NCBI GenBank assembly: GCA_030267965.1
Contig: BRYA01000314.1
Span: forward strand, 1,480-63,179
Source of the DNA: Triparma columacea
Taxonomy: Eukaryota; Sar; Bolidophyceae; Parmales; Triparmaceae
Length of the DNA: 61,700 nucleotides
Reading direction: 5' to 3'
The translations under genes and the position numbers were made by a program. The notes beneath the pieces were generated by a model. That model ran no database searches. It was not told the DNA's origin and worked only from the letters and a program-made list of their open reading frames with translations. Positions 10,473 to 22,050 of the stretch are shown here, one piece after another (position 1 is the stretch's first letter; each line of letters begins with the position of its first letter).

Positions 10473-12826
10473 TCAAGGTGTCTTTCCGTATCTTTCCCTC
10501 ATCCATTCTTTCGCTCCCCCCGCCCCCTCCCACTTGTCCCTTACAACCCCGTCCTCCCAAACCCTAAAGTCCGGGAAAACTTCGACGTCCACCCCGCTGT
10601 CGAACTGCCCCTCCACCCCCACCTCCGTCGTTGCCCCGTCCACCAGTACGAACCTGTCGATCCCCAGCGCCTCGCCCTCCCCCGACAAAGCCAGGTGAGA
10701 CAGGTGGGGATAGATCATCTTACAAGGCCCACACGACCCCGTGCCTACGGTCACTAGCGTTACGCCCTTCTCAACGACTCTTAGGAACTGTTCGTTTGAG
10801 GTGACTACGATAATGCCTCCATTCCGTCCGTCATCGTCATAACCGTCATCGTCGTCGTCGTACAAGCCGTCTTCCCAGTAGTCCGTCGCTGCGGCCGCTC
10901 GCTGCGATGACCTATATGTGCTGTCCTCCCTCCTGGTCTCTTCGACCTTCCCGTCCCTCACGTCCTTCACCCACATCGCCAGTTCCTCTACTAGCGTCTT
11001 CCCGTCTCTCCCCTCCCCCCCCTTTAGGCATCCTTCGCAGACCCAGAACTTTACCGTCCCCCCCTTAACCTCAGTGACCGCGAAAACCGTACCTTCCCCA
11101 TCCTCAATATCCCCCCTCCCCCCCTTGACCCACCCCGCTACTCCGCAATCCCTCTCCACAATCACGGGCCTCCCCCAACCCCCCGCCTTTTCCCAAACCC
11201 CCATAACAACCTCCTCCCACATAATCGTTCCCCCTAAAACCCCATCCCCAAAGTCCCCAAAAGCACCCACGTTAACCGTACCCTCAACCTCCCCCGAAAC
11301 GTCGGTAGGTTCGCAACCGATACCCCATACTCTAGGTCCGCCAATGAACCTTTTTAACATCCACATAATAACATCTTCAAGGTCACCGTCGTTTAAGTTA
11401 CGCGGGTAAACCTCACCCTCACCTCCACCAACTCCAACGATTCCCCCCCCCCCAACGTCAATATTCGGTTCTTTGATATAATATCCGCCCCCGTTCCTTC
11501 CCCCACAAGCTCCACCTGTTGAATGAACGTCTGCAATAACAAGTGGTACCCATGTACCGTTCATGTTTACGTTGTTCTGGTTTACCCAAGCCGCAGCTCT
11601 GAAGGACGTGGGGGAGGGGGGGGGGAATGGGGGTTTAAGGATTTTTAGTTATTTGAATATATGCAAAAAAAACACAACAACACTTTTGCGTGTATGTAAC
11701 CCCCCCGAACGAGCCCCTCCCCACTTCCCCCCTCTCTATTTTTCTTTTCTCACCTATACCATACATCCCAGTTATTCCCTTCTCCTTCCTCTTCATCATC
11801 ACCCTCCCCCTTAACGCAGTATAGTATAATCTTCCTCTTCATATTACTCTTTCCTAAACCTCTCTCCCCACCTTGTAAGTATTCCATCGCCAACGCACCT
11901 GAACCGTGTTCCCTTACAACTTCACCATCAAACTCTATCACCTCCTGTTCAACTTGGTTTTGCTTGGAGTGATCTTCAAATATCTCATCAAGGTCAACAT
12001 AAGCGCTTAACCTCCCCCCTGTTTCTCCCCATGCTCTATCCACTACATCACCTATCGCTTCCATAAACCCATCATCATCATCATCATCATAAGGTTGCTC
12101 AGAAGTGTATGGGTTATGATATCGAAACACGAAATCATTCCCATAATCCATTCCATCAAACCCGTAAACCCTCAACCCATCCTTACCCTTATCAGATGTA
12201 TGGTCGTATCCTTTTAAAGGGTTATAATCTAACGAGATTACACGCGGGTAATACGTAATCCCGAAAACCTCAATTAAACTACTACTCATCGATCCGTCTA
12301 TACCGTAAACAACTGGTGGTGGAGGTCCGTGTGGTGAGGTTTGGTATTGTTTGTATGATAACTGATATGAAGATAAGGAGGTGAGGTAGGAGGAACAGGA
12401 TGAGCAGGTAGGGGAATAGAATATTAGGATTATTGGAGTGCCGTGGGATTTTAGGGTTGGCATTAACGTTGCTATGTTTAATTGAGATTGCAAGAGGCAG
12501 AGGGGTGGGTTGGGGAGTTAAGTAGGAGGGTGGGTTGAAGGAGTGTAGTTTGGTGGGTGGGTTGAAGGGAGTGAGTGGGTTGGTGGATTGGAGGGAGTGA
12601 GTGTGTGTGTATGTGTATCTACGTATCTACGCGTAGTGTGTGCAAAATAAGATCTCTCTCTCGATGCTTTGTTCAAATAACCCCAAATTTGTGACTTACA
12701 ATCATCTAATGTTTCTATTGATGTTTTGTATCCCTCTATAATCTCATATTGTAAGAGTATGAATATAAATAGTATAAAAATAAGCCTAATTGAAGGAGTT
12801 AATGAGATTAGAGTAAAAGACCTCAT
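10473..12826 (-). CDS. secreted/ER protein with two thioredoxin domains (656 aa, 3 exons)
   Basis: Exons in order: 12826-12700, 12471-11754, 11598-10473; introns of 228 and 155 bp. The sum is 1971 nt with matching phases (TLDD-S-TLMPTLKSHG and WDVWY-R-AAAWVNQ). Residues 1-~32 are a signal peptide (LIFILFIFILLQ). The first Trx domain follows directly, with active site FYSPTCSSC and a cis-Pro region ITYYPRV. A ~300-residue central part has Asp runs and no family I can name. The second Trx domain carries VGTGSCGPCK with cis-Pro FPDF. CGPC is the thioredoxin/oxidoreductase motif; CSSC is unusual. The tail (ERYGKTP) has no KDEL-type retention signal. Likely a disulfide oxidoreductase of the secretory pathway. 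It is divergent from the next secreted protein gene (257 bp). Confidence 0.8.
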
Positions 12827-13083
12827 TTTTTGCTATTCTCTCCTCCTTCTCCACTCTCCCCTTGTTTCTCCATTTCAGCGTAATTTGCCATAAATCAAAC
12901 ATATTGTGCTCCACTACCAATTTTATCTCACATTTCAACATTTTGAAGAAAATTAAAGCAATTTAGAGGCAAAATAAAGACAAGTCAGGAACCCACTCCG
13001 TCTCTTCATTCCTTTCAAACCTCCCTCACCACTCCCTCACCTCTCAACAACCCTTCCTTACCCCCCTATAAAGTCCCTCCCCC
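12827..13083. promoter_or_regulatory. divergent promoter region between two secreted-protein genes
   Basis: 257 bp between opposed start codons at 12826 (-) and 13084 (+). AT-rich in the middle, with a C/T-rich stretch and CCCTATAAAG close to the + strand start. Both flanking products begin with signal peptides, so shared regulation is plausible, but this is inference from arrangement. Confidence 0.45.
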
Positions 13084-13791
13084 ATGTCTCCCCCATCTCT
13101 CTCCTCCCTCCTCCTCCTCCTCATCCTTCATCATCTTCTCCCAACCTCCTTCACAATAACCCCTCCTTCATTCCTATCAACCTCAACAAAGTTTGCAATA
13201 AACACAGCCCTCCCAAAGTACAACATCCCGCATAAACAAATATCAAACGACCCTAAATCCCCACCTGATAAAACCACCTCAGGTGAATGGAGGTTAGAGA
13301 TAAACGTAGGAGATGGTTCAGCCTTCATAGTTTACATAAAGCTCCTACGCACGTCTAAAAACTCCGGTAAAATCTTCTCCACTATAAATGGGGATGTATT
13401 AGGTACTTACACATACAGTAACCCAAAGTACCCACTACGTAATAAAATAACAATGTACTTAACCATTGAAAATGCTAAAGTCAAAGTTGTAGGGAGATTC
13501 GAAAGGAAAATCGCGCTTTGGGGGATTGTTAAGTTAAGAGGTAAGGGTGTTAGGGGAAGGAGAATTAGAAAGGATGAAGGAGAGGAGGGGGAGGAGGTGG
13601 TGGAAATGGGGGAGGGGGAGGGGGAGGATTATTGTGATGATAGTGAGGGGAGGGATGAAGAAGAGGAGGAGGATGGTGGGGAATGTAGTGATGATAATGA
13701 AGAGGAATACGAGGAGGAGGAGGAGGATGAAGGAGAATACGAGGAGGAGGAGGAGGAGGATGAAGAAGAATATGAGGATGATGAAGATTGA
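13084..13791 (+). CDS. secreted protein with acidic C-terminal tail
   Basis: Single exon, 235 aa. Residues 1-~23 are a signal peptide (SSLLLLLILHHLLPTSF). Residues ~65-160 form a compact region with alternating hydrophobics (GEWRLEINVGDGSAFIVYIKLL ... KYPLRNKITMYLTIENAKVKVVGRFE), probably beta-rich, of no family I recognise. The last ~70 residues are nearly all Glu/Asp (EEEEEDEGEYEEEEE), which could bind calcium or basic proteins. There are only two or three Cys. A plastid or secretory destination cannot be told apart from the sequence. Its 3' end is duplicated downstream (see repeat). Confidence 0.65.
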   Translation: MSPPSLSSLLLLLILHHLLPTSFTITPPSFLSTSTKFAINTALPKYNIPHKQISNDPKSPPDKTTSGEWRLEINVGDGSAFIVYIKLLRTSKNSGKIFSTINGDVLGTYTYSNPKYPLRNKITMYLTIENAKVKVVGRFERKIALWGIVKLRGKGVRGRRIRKDEGEEGEEVVEMGEGEGEDYCDDSEGRDEEEEEDGGECSDDNEEEYEEEEEDEGEYEEEEEEDEEEYEDDED

Positions 13792-14045
13792 CTACAATAC
13801 AAAGACGAATAATAAATTAGCCCCCCCCCCCTTCTTCTCAATAAACAATACAGATTAATTAGATCACGCTGACGTCGGAGGAGGATGAAGGAGAATACGA
13901 GGATGATGAAGATTGACTACAATACAAAGACGAATAATAAGTTAGCCCCCCCCCCTTCTTCTCAATATAACAATACAGTTAAAATTAGATCCCTTGACTT
14001 AGTTAAATCCAGATCCCTAGATCCCGCTAACGTCGTTCATGTTGA
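13751..14045. repeat. tandem duplication spanning the tails of two convergent genes
   Basis: About 120 bp is present twice. Copy 1 (about 13751-13876) covers the last coding codons and stop of the acidic-tail gene, its flank with a poly-C tract, then ATTAGATCACGCTGACGTCG. Copy 2 (about 13877-14040) repeats GAGGATGAAGGAGAATACGA through the poly-C tract and ends in the stop region of the minus-strand gene (GATCCCGCTAACGTCG). Copy 1 therefore also holds a diverged relic of the minus gene's last codons and stop. Confidence 0.8.
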
Positions 14046-17000
14046 GTCCCTCGTAGCACGTTAAATTATCCGCGTTCTTCAAGCTATCGTCCGCGCCCTT
14101 ATCAATCAGGTACTCCCCTAGGTCCTCAAACCCGTACCCGAACGCGTAGTGTAGGCAGCTCTGCCCGTTAATGTTCTGCTTGTTAAGCTCTGAACCCCTA
14201 CGGAGGCAGAGCTTCGCGATCCTCTTGTTCCCGTTCTGGCACGCGACCATAAGCAGCGTGTTCCCCACTGCGTCCGGGTAGTCGATCGGCAGCGTCCAGT
14301 CAGGCTCGTTCATCTTCTCCTCAACCTCCTTGTACTTCCCGTGTCTGACGAAGCTGCAGAGGTCCGCGAAGTCCTGGGCCATTTTGTTCTCCTGCGCGGC
14401 TATCTCTTGCTGGGCCTCGATGCCCTTCTTGTCCATTAGGTTTATGAAGGCACCCTCCGCCTCCTTATTGTCTAATATGCTGTCGTCCTTAACAGTCGCC
14501 GCGGCCGTAGTTAGGCTAGTTATAAACTCCGTGCTCAGCGGTTCCTTCCCCGCGCTCCACGGGTCGAACCCAATCGCCAGCCAGTCCTCCGCCGCGGACC
14601 TCGGTTTAACCCTCCCCACCGGCTTGCACTGCGGTAGGTTCGGTACGCTCGGTAGGTAGTCAACGTTCTGCTGTCCAACGTGTGTAGCGCTGATGGCGTT
14701 CAGGAACCCTTCCGGGACAGCGTCCGCGCTCCTCCGAACAACGACACCGTTTTCACCCTTGACTAGCCTCTTCTCGTCTCCCTCACCCTCGTGTACGTAC
14801 GCGGTCCCGTACCCTGCCGCCGGGTGTGTGTCGAACTCCCGGTCTAGTGGTCCGACCCTCTCCTCAGGAGGGTAGGCGACGACGGGTACGGTGAGCCTCA
14901 TTTGCTCCTCGCTGTCCATAAGTACGTTCCTGTTCTCCCCCGTGATCTCGTCTGGCGCGGCGGTAGGCTCGACCACGACCATGCCCTTGAAGCTGTCGCT
15001 CGTCTTTATGTCAGCCGTGTCCTTCAAGAGCGCTGCCCTCTGCTGCTCCTCGCTAGTATGGTCCAGCCTCTCCTGGCTCCCCGTGTGCTTCGTAGGGCTC
15101 GCCATTCCAATGGGGTGCCCGTTGCTAAGGTCTCTAACCTTAACGTCCCACCCGCTGTTCGCCGTCTGCGCCCTCCCCTCCCCCGCGTCTCCCCCCGGTG
15201 CCCAGTTCCCCGTGCTTCCCGCCCCCCCAAATTGGCTCCCCGGGCTACCGGGTGCCTGGATAACCCCCTGAGCCTGCAAGCTCATTCCCAGCCCCATTCC
15301 AATCCTGAGGATGTCCTCAGGCTTGCTCGCCCCCCCGAGCGCCCCCGCGAGGGTCTGCGTAAGCTGGTTGACAACCTGCGCGCTCGCCGGGTCCAGGTTA
15401 CCCACCCCCTCCGTGAGTCCTTCCATATCCTTCTCCCCCCGCTGCTGCTGCTGCTGCATCGCGTTCCTTCCAGCCGGCGACCCCCCGCCCTCGCTGCCGA
15501 TGCTGCTGCCTCTCCTCCTGTTTGGGCTCCTAGGCGGGCTGCCGACCTTGCCCTGGCTTGCCGCTGTGCCCCTAACGGGGCTGCCCGGCGCGCTGCCCTG
15601 AACGCTACCCGGCCTATTGATTGGGCTCCTAGCCCCCCCGCCCCTAGCAGCGCCAATCATGCCGGGGTGGAAGTCGCTCCTATCACTATCCAGCACAACC
15701 TCACCCGCCCCGTCATCTATACCCTCGAAGACTGGCATCTCCGGGAGGACGCCGTTGTCCTTGGCCCACTTTGCGCTCTGCGAGGCGGCCTTCCTCCTCT
15801 CGATCGTCATCTCCTCAGTCTCGTGTTTCCTTACCATGGCCTTCCTCATGTCCCTCTGGTCGTACCTTGGCTCATACCCTTCGCTCGCACCCTGTCCGAC
15901 GCTTGGGAACTCCCCCCCCCCCCCCAGTACGGATCCTCCCTCCTTGACAGGTACCTTCTCCTCCTTGTGTAAAGGTCTCTCCCAGAAAGTCTCGCCCGTC
16001 CTCCTGTCGTACCAGTACGGTATCCCGTCGTCGGTCAAGAACTCCTCGATGGGCGCCTTCTGCAGGAAGGCCCAGCTCCTATAAATTACAGCGACGCAGT
16101 GTCCAAGCGGCCTGTTGGGGTCGCAGCCCCTCATGAAGTCCCCGGGCTCCTGGACTCCCAGGTTGGTGAACACCTGCTCCTTGCTCGGGCTGCAAACTCC
16201 GAGGAGCAAGAGGTGGTAAAAGTCCAGGGTCGTATTGTCGCGGTTCGTAGGCTCGCAGAAGGGGTAGTTCCTGTCTGCGTGAGTTGTGACGGTCCTGTTG
16301 GCGGCGGGAAGGTTCAAGGTCGCGACCTCGTGGCTGGGCAGGAACGTGTCAGGGTCAGTTGCCGATTCGAAGATTGGGCTCGAGCAGTAAACGGCGGTCC
16401 TGAAGCCGTGGCTCGCCTCCTCCCCGGTCTGCTGGGGACGGTTGTAACCAAAGTACCACTTGTTTGCTTTCTCCATGGCAGTGCTCAGCGTGATGGTCGG
16501 GCTCCTCCTGCTGTTCAGCGGGTGCTGGAGCATCCTCTCCACGTAAATCTGGATGAGGGGGTCCACGGCCGCCGACTTGAACGCGGCGGTGATCTCGGCG
16601 CTAACGTCAGGCGCCAGACTCGCCCTGTCCATGACGGTGAAGTGCCCGTACTGAGGAGGCACGTAGGTCGTGACGAGCTCGTAAACGGACATTTCGGACG
16701 ACAAACCGCCGACGGCCATGTTGTTCCTCGTCGGCTTCCTGGAGAAAGTTGCAAACTTTATCGTCAAGGGGGGAGGGTACTTGGTCCTCTTGAGCTTGTC
16801 GATTCCAGGGATCGGACTCATTGTCTGTATCATTAACTTTGCCTGGGTCTCCGTGTCCCTGGTGACCCTACTGACTAGCCTCTCGAGCCAGGCCGTGCTA
16901 TCTTCCTCAGGTATGTAAAGGTTGGGGATGGCAACCTCAGGTTCGGCCTTGTAGGAAGGCTCGGGCATCGGGATACTCTTGGGGGCGAAGAGCTCGTAAA

Positions 17001-19694
17001 CGCGGGGGAGGTATAGGCTGTAAGGTACAGGGGTGCCGTCGACCATAATGTACCTGAACACCTTCTCCTCCTTCTTGTTTTCAGGCCTTTCGAAGATCTT
17101 GGTCATCTCGACGATGAGCTTCTCCTGCCCCCTCCTCTCCGCCAGGGAAGTCCCAGTGATGGGCGCCTTGGGGTGCCTCGTGTAAATGCTGTTGCTAAAC
17201 TTCCTCACTCCCCTCAAGTTCCCCAGGGAGTTCCTGAGCCTAAGCATCTTCGCGCTCTTGTTCACCTGCTCCCCCGGGACCTTGCCTGTCCGGAGCAGCT
17301 CGATGAAAGACGAGAGCCACGCCTTCGTGTGGTGCTTCCTCCTGCTTGTAAAGTTGTACCTCGCGAGCCTGTGGCTCGTGAGCCTGTATATGGGGTGCTT
17401 CTGCTCCACCACCGTGCAGAACTGCTTCCTGTCCTTGTCATACCGAAGACTGCTAGCGCTCTTCATAAAGACCTCCTGTATCTCCTCCGCCCTATACCTC
17501 CTCCTCAAGACCCCAAGGTCCCAGTTTTTGCACATGAGGGCGCTCTCCTTCTTGCCCCCCTCCTTGCCGTCCTTGAGCCCGTCCCTGTGCATGATGCACC
17601 TCTTCCCCTTGCCCGCCGACCAGCAGTTGAAGCAGACCTGCCTCGTCTTACCCGTCGTCTTCCAGGCCTCGAGCTGGTCTTTTATCGGGACGTCGGGGTC
17701 CATGTTCTTGGGGGCGTTGTAGTCCTCGTAATCCTGGGGAGGAGCGAGGCGATGGGAGGAGTGGAGGAGTGGGTTGTTGTGTTAGGAGCTTAGAATCGCG
17801 CGACATGCGGTGGTTATACAGAAGTCCACCCCTCTTCTTACCTCCTCCTTCGGGTCGTCCAGCTCAGGGACCTTGTTGGCCGGGTGCAGATCGTCGTCTT
17901 TGTTAAGGTCGAACCCCGTGTGTGGAACGTCGTGGAGTGCTAAGTTTTTGACTGGGCTGAACTTCTTGTTCCCCGCCTTCGTCTTGGTCGGTTTCGTCTG
18001 TGGACTTCGTGAGCCCTCCATCCCGAGATCGCCGATCTTCATCACGCTGACCATTTTCTTGCCCTCCTCTTGCATGAATATAGGCCGGGAGCTCTTTCCC
18101 TTCTTCTTCTTCCTTTTCTGTTTTTCTCTCTTTGCCGCGTCAAGATTAAGTTCCTGTCCCCCACTCGCCAGTAGCGTGCTAACGTTGTCGAAACGCGAGA
18201 CCCTGAGGGTCTGTGTGATTGTCTCTCGAAGCCTCTCGCTCTTTGACCCATCCGTCATGAACATTCGGTCCTTCTCGTCCTCCATATCGCTGAGCTCGAA
18301 GTCGTCCTCGTCCTGAAGATCCATGTCCTTCAAATCCTCCTCCAGTTCCTGCTCGTCCTCCTCAGCCTCGGTGGACGCCTTAATTGGAGGTAAGTTGAGA
18401 GGTTCGGAGTCCTTTTTCTGTGCGGGGAGGAAACGGTTGGGGTTGGTGAGAATGTGCGAGAAGGCACAATACGTTTTAGTGCGTTAGGGTTATCAAGTCG
18501 TTCCTCACCTCCTCGTCGAATCCCTTGACCACACTCGCAGGGTCGACCTTCTGGACCTCCGTGATGGGCGGAAGTGTTTTGACTTTTTCCTCCTCCGTCA
18601 TTCCTCCCATTTCTTCCGGCCTCTCCCAGACCGACTCCGCAGATATTGTGTTGTAGTACCACACCTCTCCCCGCTCCTGGTCGCGAACCTCGACCCATCC
18701 GTTCTTGAGCTTCTTGTTGAAGGAGTTGATATGTATTAGGATTTTCGCCCTCCTTCTCCCGAGCCGGCCCCTGGCCAAGCACTGAATCTTGTTGGCCATC
18801 CTGTCCTTGACCTGCCACTTCATCCTGCGACTCCTCTCCATTTCGACCTCGGCCTGCTTGGCGGCCTCGAAGTTGTGGATGTTCATGATGCGGTCGAGGC
18901 GGTCGCGCTCGAGCTGGAGGGAAGAGAGCGTCACTTCGGAACCGGTGCCAAAGGCGTCCATAGAGGACCTCACGCGAACCTGCGTGGGCGTGGAAGGGGG
19001 GGGGGCGGGTTAGGTGGGGGACTCGGTCTGTATGTCGTCGTGGGTTCATCAATCATTCCATTTCACACTTCCCAAATTCCTTCCAGCCCCTCCCCCTTTT
19101 CCTCCCACCCCTCCTTCTCACCTCTTCGCTCTTGAATGTGAGATCCTTCATCTCCCTCTCCTCGTCTCTCAGCTGCTCCAGCCTCATGTTACTCTCCTTG
19201 GCCGCCCTCTCGAATGCCTCCCTCTCCTCAGCGCTGTCGTCAGAGTCATACATTTCCTCGTCCCCGTCGTCCAGGACCTCGACGGTGTTGGCGAAGTTGC
19301 GCCTGGTTTGGTCGGCTTCCATAGCGTGGCCCGGATCGGCCCTGGCGAAGACGGTGTGGGCGGCCTGGATGTTCTCTGGCACATTCTCGACTGCCTTGTT
19401 CCTATAGCTCTTCTTCACCTTGACCTTCTTACCACCGGCAGCTCCTCGCTTCTTGTTGCGTCGCTCCTTCCTACGCATCGTTCCGGTCTTCGTCCTTGCC
19501 TTGTTGTCCTTCTTTGCAGTGGTCTTGCCCATGTTTTTTGTGCTTCGGCCTCCAAACTGTTGTAATATCATTGTTGTCTCGTCCATTAGCGACGCTAGGG
19601 TACCCTCGGTGTATGCTGATGGTGGGGCTGTCTGATCTAGTGCAGCAGTTGCGGTAGGGGGGGTCGGGAGGGGGGATGAGGGGGATTTCTTCAT
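14017..19694 (-). CDS. large IQ / WW / WW / ankyrin-repeat protein (1778 aa, 4 exons)
   Basis: Exons in order: 19694-19122, 18979-18509, 18417-17842, 17733-14017; all introns are GT-AG, phase 0 (108-142 bp). Residues 1-190 are Lys/Arg- then Asp/Glu-rich. About 251-272 is an IQ motif (MANKIQCLARGRLGRRRAK). About 284-313 is WW domain 1 (GWVEVRDQERGEVWYY...VWERP). Near 573-590 is a possible zinc site (CFNCWSAGKGKRCIMH). About 1105-1125 is WW domain 2 (PYWYDRRTGETFWERP). A Gly/Ser/Gln-rich disordered stretch includes a polyQ run. About 1690-1770 are two to three ankyrin repeats (GNTLLMVACQNGNKRIAKL; GQSCLHYAFGYG). A cytoplasmic scaffold is likely; I know no exact family. The start MKKSPSSPLP is the first ATG with a sustained frame. 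Confidence 0.75.
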
Positions 19695-20006
19695 CTCGGG
19701 AAGCTGTCTGTTGTGTCAGGGGTTTGGGGATGGAATGGGGTGAAAGGGGGTTTGGGTAGGGTCACAGGGGCGAATAATGCGTGGAGATGGTGGAGCGGTG
19801 ATTAGAGCTATTTTCGGGGGCGTATAGATAGAGGTGTTGGCCCTTGAATGAGATAACGACCTTGGGGGACTTGGGCCTTTCAGGAATCTGCCCAAGAAGA
19901 GGTCGGAAACCACGAAATTCAGTGGCTTCCCCAAAATCTGTAAACGCTTCGTTAGTGCTCAAAAATTGTTTCTAACGGCTAAGTAGGGAAACGTGGTAGA
20001 CAAATC
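19695..20006. promoter_or_regulatory. divergent promoter region (IQ/WW gene and MPP-alpha)
   Basis: 312 bp between the start codons at 19694 (-) and 20007 (+). On the minus strand, 19962-19762 is open without an ATG and looks mildly protein-like (GFRPLLGQIPERPKSP). A spliced upstream exon is possible, but no good donor follows it, so I treat it as leader/promoter. Confidence 0.4.
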
Positions 20007-21729
20007 ATGTTCGTAGGACGGGTTCTGGGGAGTAGAAATGTGTATATTGGAAGGGTGGGCCTTCGTGCCTTTTCATCCTTTAGTCAATTACAGTACCCTC
20101 TTCGTACGAATCCACCTGTTATCACGCAACATAATGCAAATACTGCATTTGTCGAGGGAAATAAGGACGATAAGTTGGAACCTCCTTGCACAGGTGAGAT
20201 ATTGCTGACTTATTATGACGAAGAACAAGCAAATGGGCAACAATTAGGAAATGGCATGCAGTCGACAGCAGCGTCAATCTAACGTCCCTCAATACCATCG
20301 ATGCGCTTCCCTCCTAACATCCGGACCCCCCCACCGCGTCCCACCCCCTCCAACTTTAGACATCAAACAACCCCCCATCACCCTCTCCCCTCTTGTCTCA
20401 ATAGTCTCCCAAGCCTCCCCCACCCCCGCTGAGGTCGAAACCACGTATATTGACGGTCTCTGCGTTGCCTCCGTCGAAAAAGCCGGCGGCATGACCTCTG
20501 TAGGAATCTGTATTGGCGCTGGTTCAAAGTTTGAGGCTGCTGGGGTCGACCGCGGGGCAAATCACGCGTTCGAGCTCCTCTGCATGAAGGACACCGAGAC
20601 TATGAGTTCCTCGGACATAATCAGCCGCCTCGATGGCCTCGGGGCTGGCGTGGCGGCCCTTAGCAGCAGAGACCAGTTCATGATCACTTGCGACAGCCTT
20701 CGCGACAACGTGGAGGACGCCAGCGCCATCATGGTGGACTGTTTACTTAGGGGGACGTTCCAAGAGGATAACCTCGACGATTGTAGGCAAGTGATGCACT
20801 GGATAAACAGCGAGATGGGGGGCGTGGAGTGGGTGAAGGAGGGGATGATGGGGGCAGCATTTGGGGACAGCCCCTTGGGGAACCCGCACTTCTGCCCCGT
20901 CGAGGACATCGCAGGGATCAACGGGGAAATGATGAGGGGTTGGAGATCCAAGTTCCTGACGAGAGAGAACATGGTCGTGGGGGGGGCGGGGATAGAGCAT
21001 GCGAGGCTGGTGGACATGGTAGGGAGGATGCTGGAGGAGGTGCCGAACGGGGAACTCCCGACCTGTGAACCGAGCGTTTACGCGGGGGGGGAGTTCAGGA
21101 TGATTGAGCCTAACAATATGGACGGCTTGACAAGGGTGGCGGTGGGGTTCGAAGTTGGGAGCTGGCACGACGAGGACCTGGTGCCGACTTGCGTCCTCCA
21201 GACGCTCCTAGGGGGGGGCGACAGCTTCAGCGCTGGTGGTCCAGGGAAGGGGATGTACTCCAGGCTATACAGGGAGGTGCTGAACAGGTGCTACTGGGCC
21301 GAGGCTGCCGAGGCCTATACCATCATCCACAATGACGGCGGAGTCATCGGTATCGCGGGGGCCTGCGTGCCCAACAAGGCACAGGACCTCACTGTTGTTT
21401 TCTTGGAGCAGTTTGCTAAGCTCACTGTTGTCCCGGTTAGCGACGAAGAGCTCGACAGGGCCAAGAACATGATCAGGGGCAACATCCTCACCCAGCTAGA
21501 GTCCAGGCAGGTGCTGAGCGAGGATATAATCCGACAGATGCAGACCTACGGGTCCAGGGAGCACCCCAGCAAGGTGTGTGAGAAGATTGACGCCGTAACG
21601 AAGGACGACATAATGAGGATTGCGAGGAGGGCAATGTCCAAGCCCCCAAGCATCAGCTCAGTGGGGCCGGATCTGACGTACGTGCCAAAGTTCGAGCAGA
21701 TAAGCCATTTGAGGGGGGCGAGCAATTGA
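20007..21729 (+). CDS. mitochondrial processing peptidase, alpha-type M16 protein (518 aa, 2 exons)
   Basis: Exons 20007-20193 and 20360-21729; the 166-bp intron ends in a pyrimidine-rich CTTTAG, giving the junction EPPCT-D-IKQPPITLSPL. The N-terminus MFVGRVLGSRNVYIGRVGLRAF is Arg-rich and lacks acids, a mitochondrial presequence. The M16 zinc motif HxxEH appears as NHAFELLCM: the first His and the Glu remain but the second His is Leu, as expected for the non-catalytic alpha/core subunit. GGGDSFSAGGPGKGMYSRLY is the glycine-rich substrate-binding loop diagnostic of MPP-alpha. It would pair with a beta subunit in the matrix or at the bc1 complex to cleave presequences. Length is typical. Confidence 0.93.
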
Positions 21730-21887
21730 GCAGAGGGTGAGAGCCCGGGATTAAGGTTTGTAGGGGAGTTGAAAGCCAATAACGTCAAGATTCTATAAAA
21801 ACGAGAGATATATTTGGGGGTCGTGTTGGCTTGTTCGCTTCGTCACCGGTATTTCATAAAAACAAGGGCGGCGTTTGTTGCCCGAAT

Positions 21888-21933
21888 TGTGCCCTCGTTA
21901 GCATCAAAGGTGTGCCCTCGTTAGCATCAAAGG
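21888..21933 (+). repeat. 23-bp perfect tandem duplication in a 5' leader
   Basis: TGTGCCCTCGTTAGCATCAA plus AGG occurs twice in direct succession (21888-21910, 21911-21933), about 120 bp upstream of the BFR1-like start codon. The rest of 21730-22050 shows no gene and is probably the 3' flank of MPP-alpha plus the promoter and leader of the next gene. Confidence 0.8.
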
Positions 21934-22050
21934 AAGCTTTTCTTCACACTTTGAAAGAACGAGCAAAGCAGAAAATGAGAGAGAGAAATTGGTTCCGGGA
22001 TTGGTCCCCCACTTCAGAGAGGAGACTCAGATTTTTGAGCATTTCTCACC

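Noticed and set aside
14902..15972. 356-codon plus-strand open frame opposite the IQ/WW gene
   Set aside because: Arg/Pro-rich antisense shadow of a GC-rich coding exon; no motif and no splice support.
19762..19962. Possible upstream exon of the IQ/WW gene (GFRPLLGQIPERPKSP)
   Set aside because: No ATG and no convincing donor; left as leader or promoter sequence.
20562..21168. Long minus-strand open frames opposite the MPP-alpha gene
   Set aside because: Antisense shadows caused by strong codon bias; the plus strand encodes a clear M16 protein.
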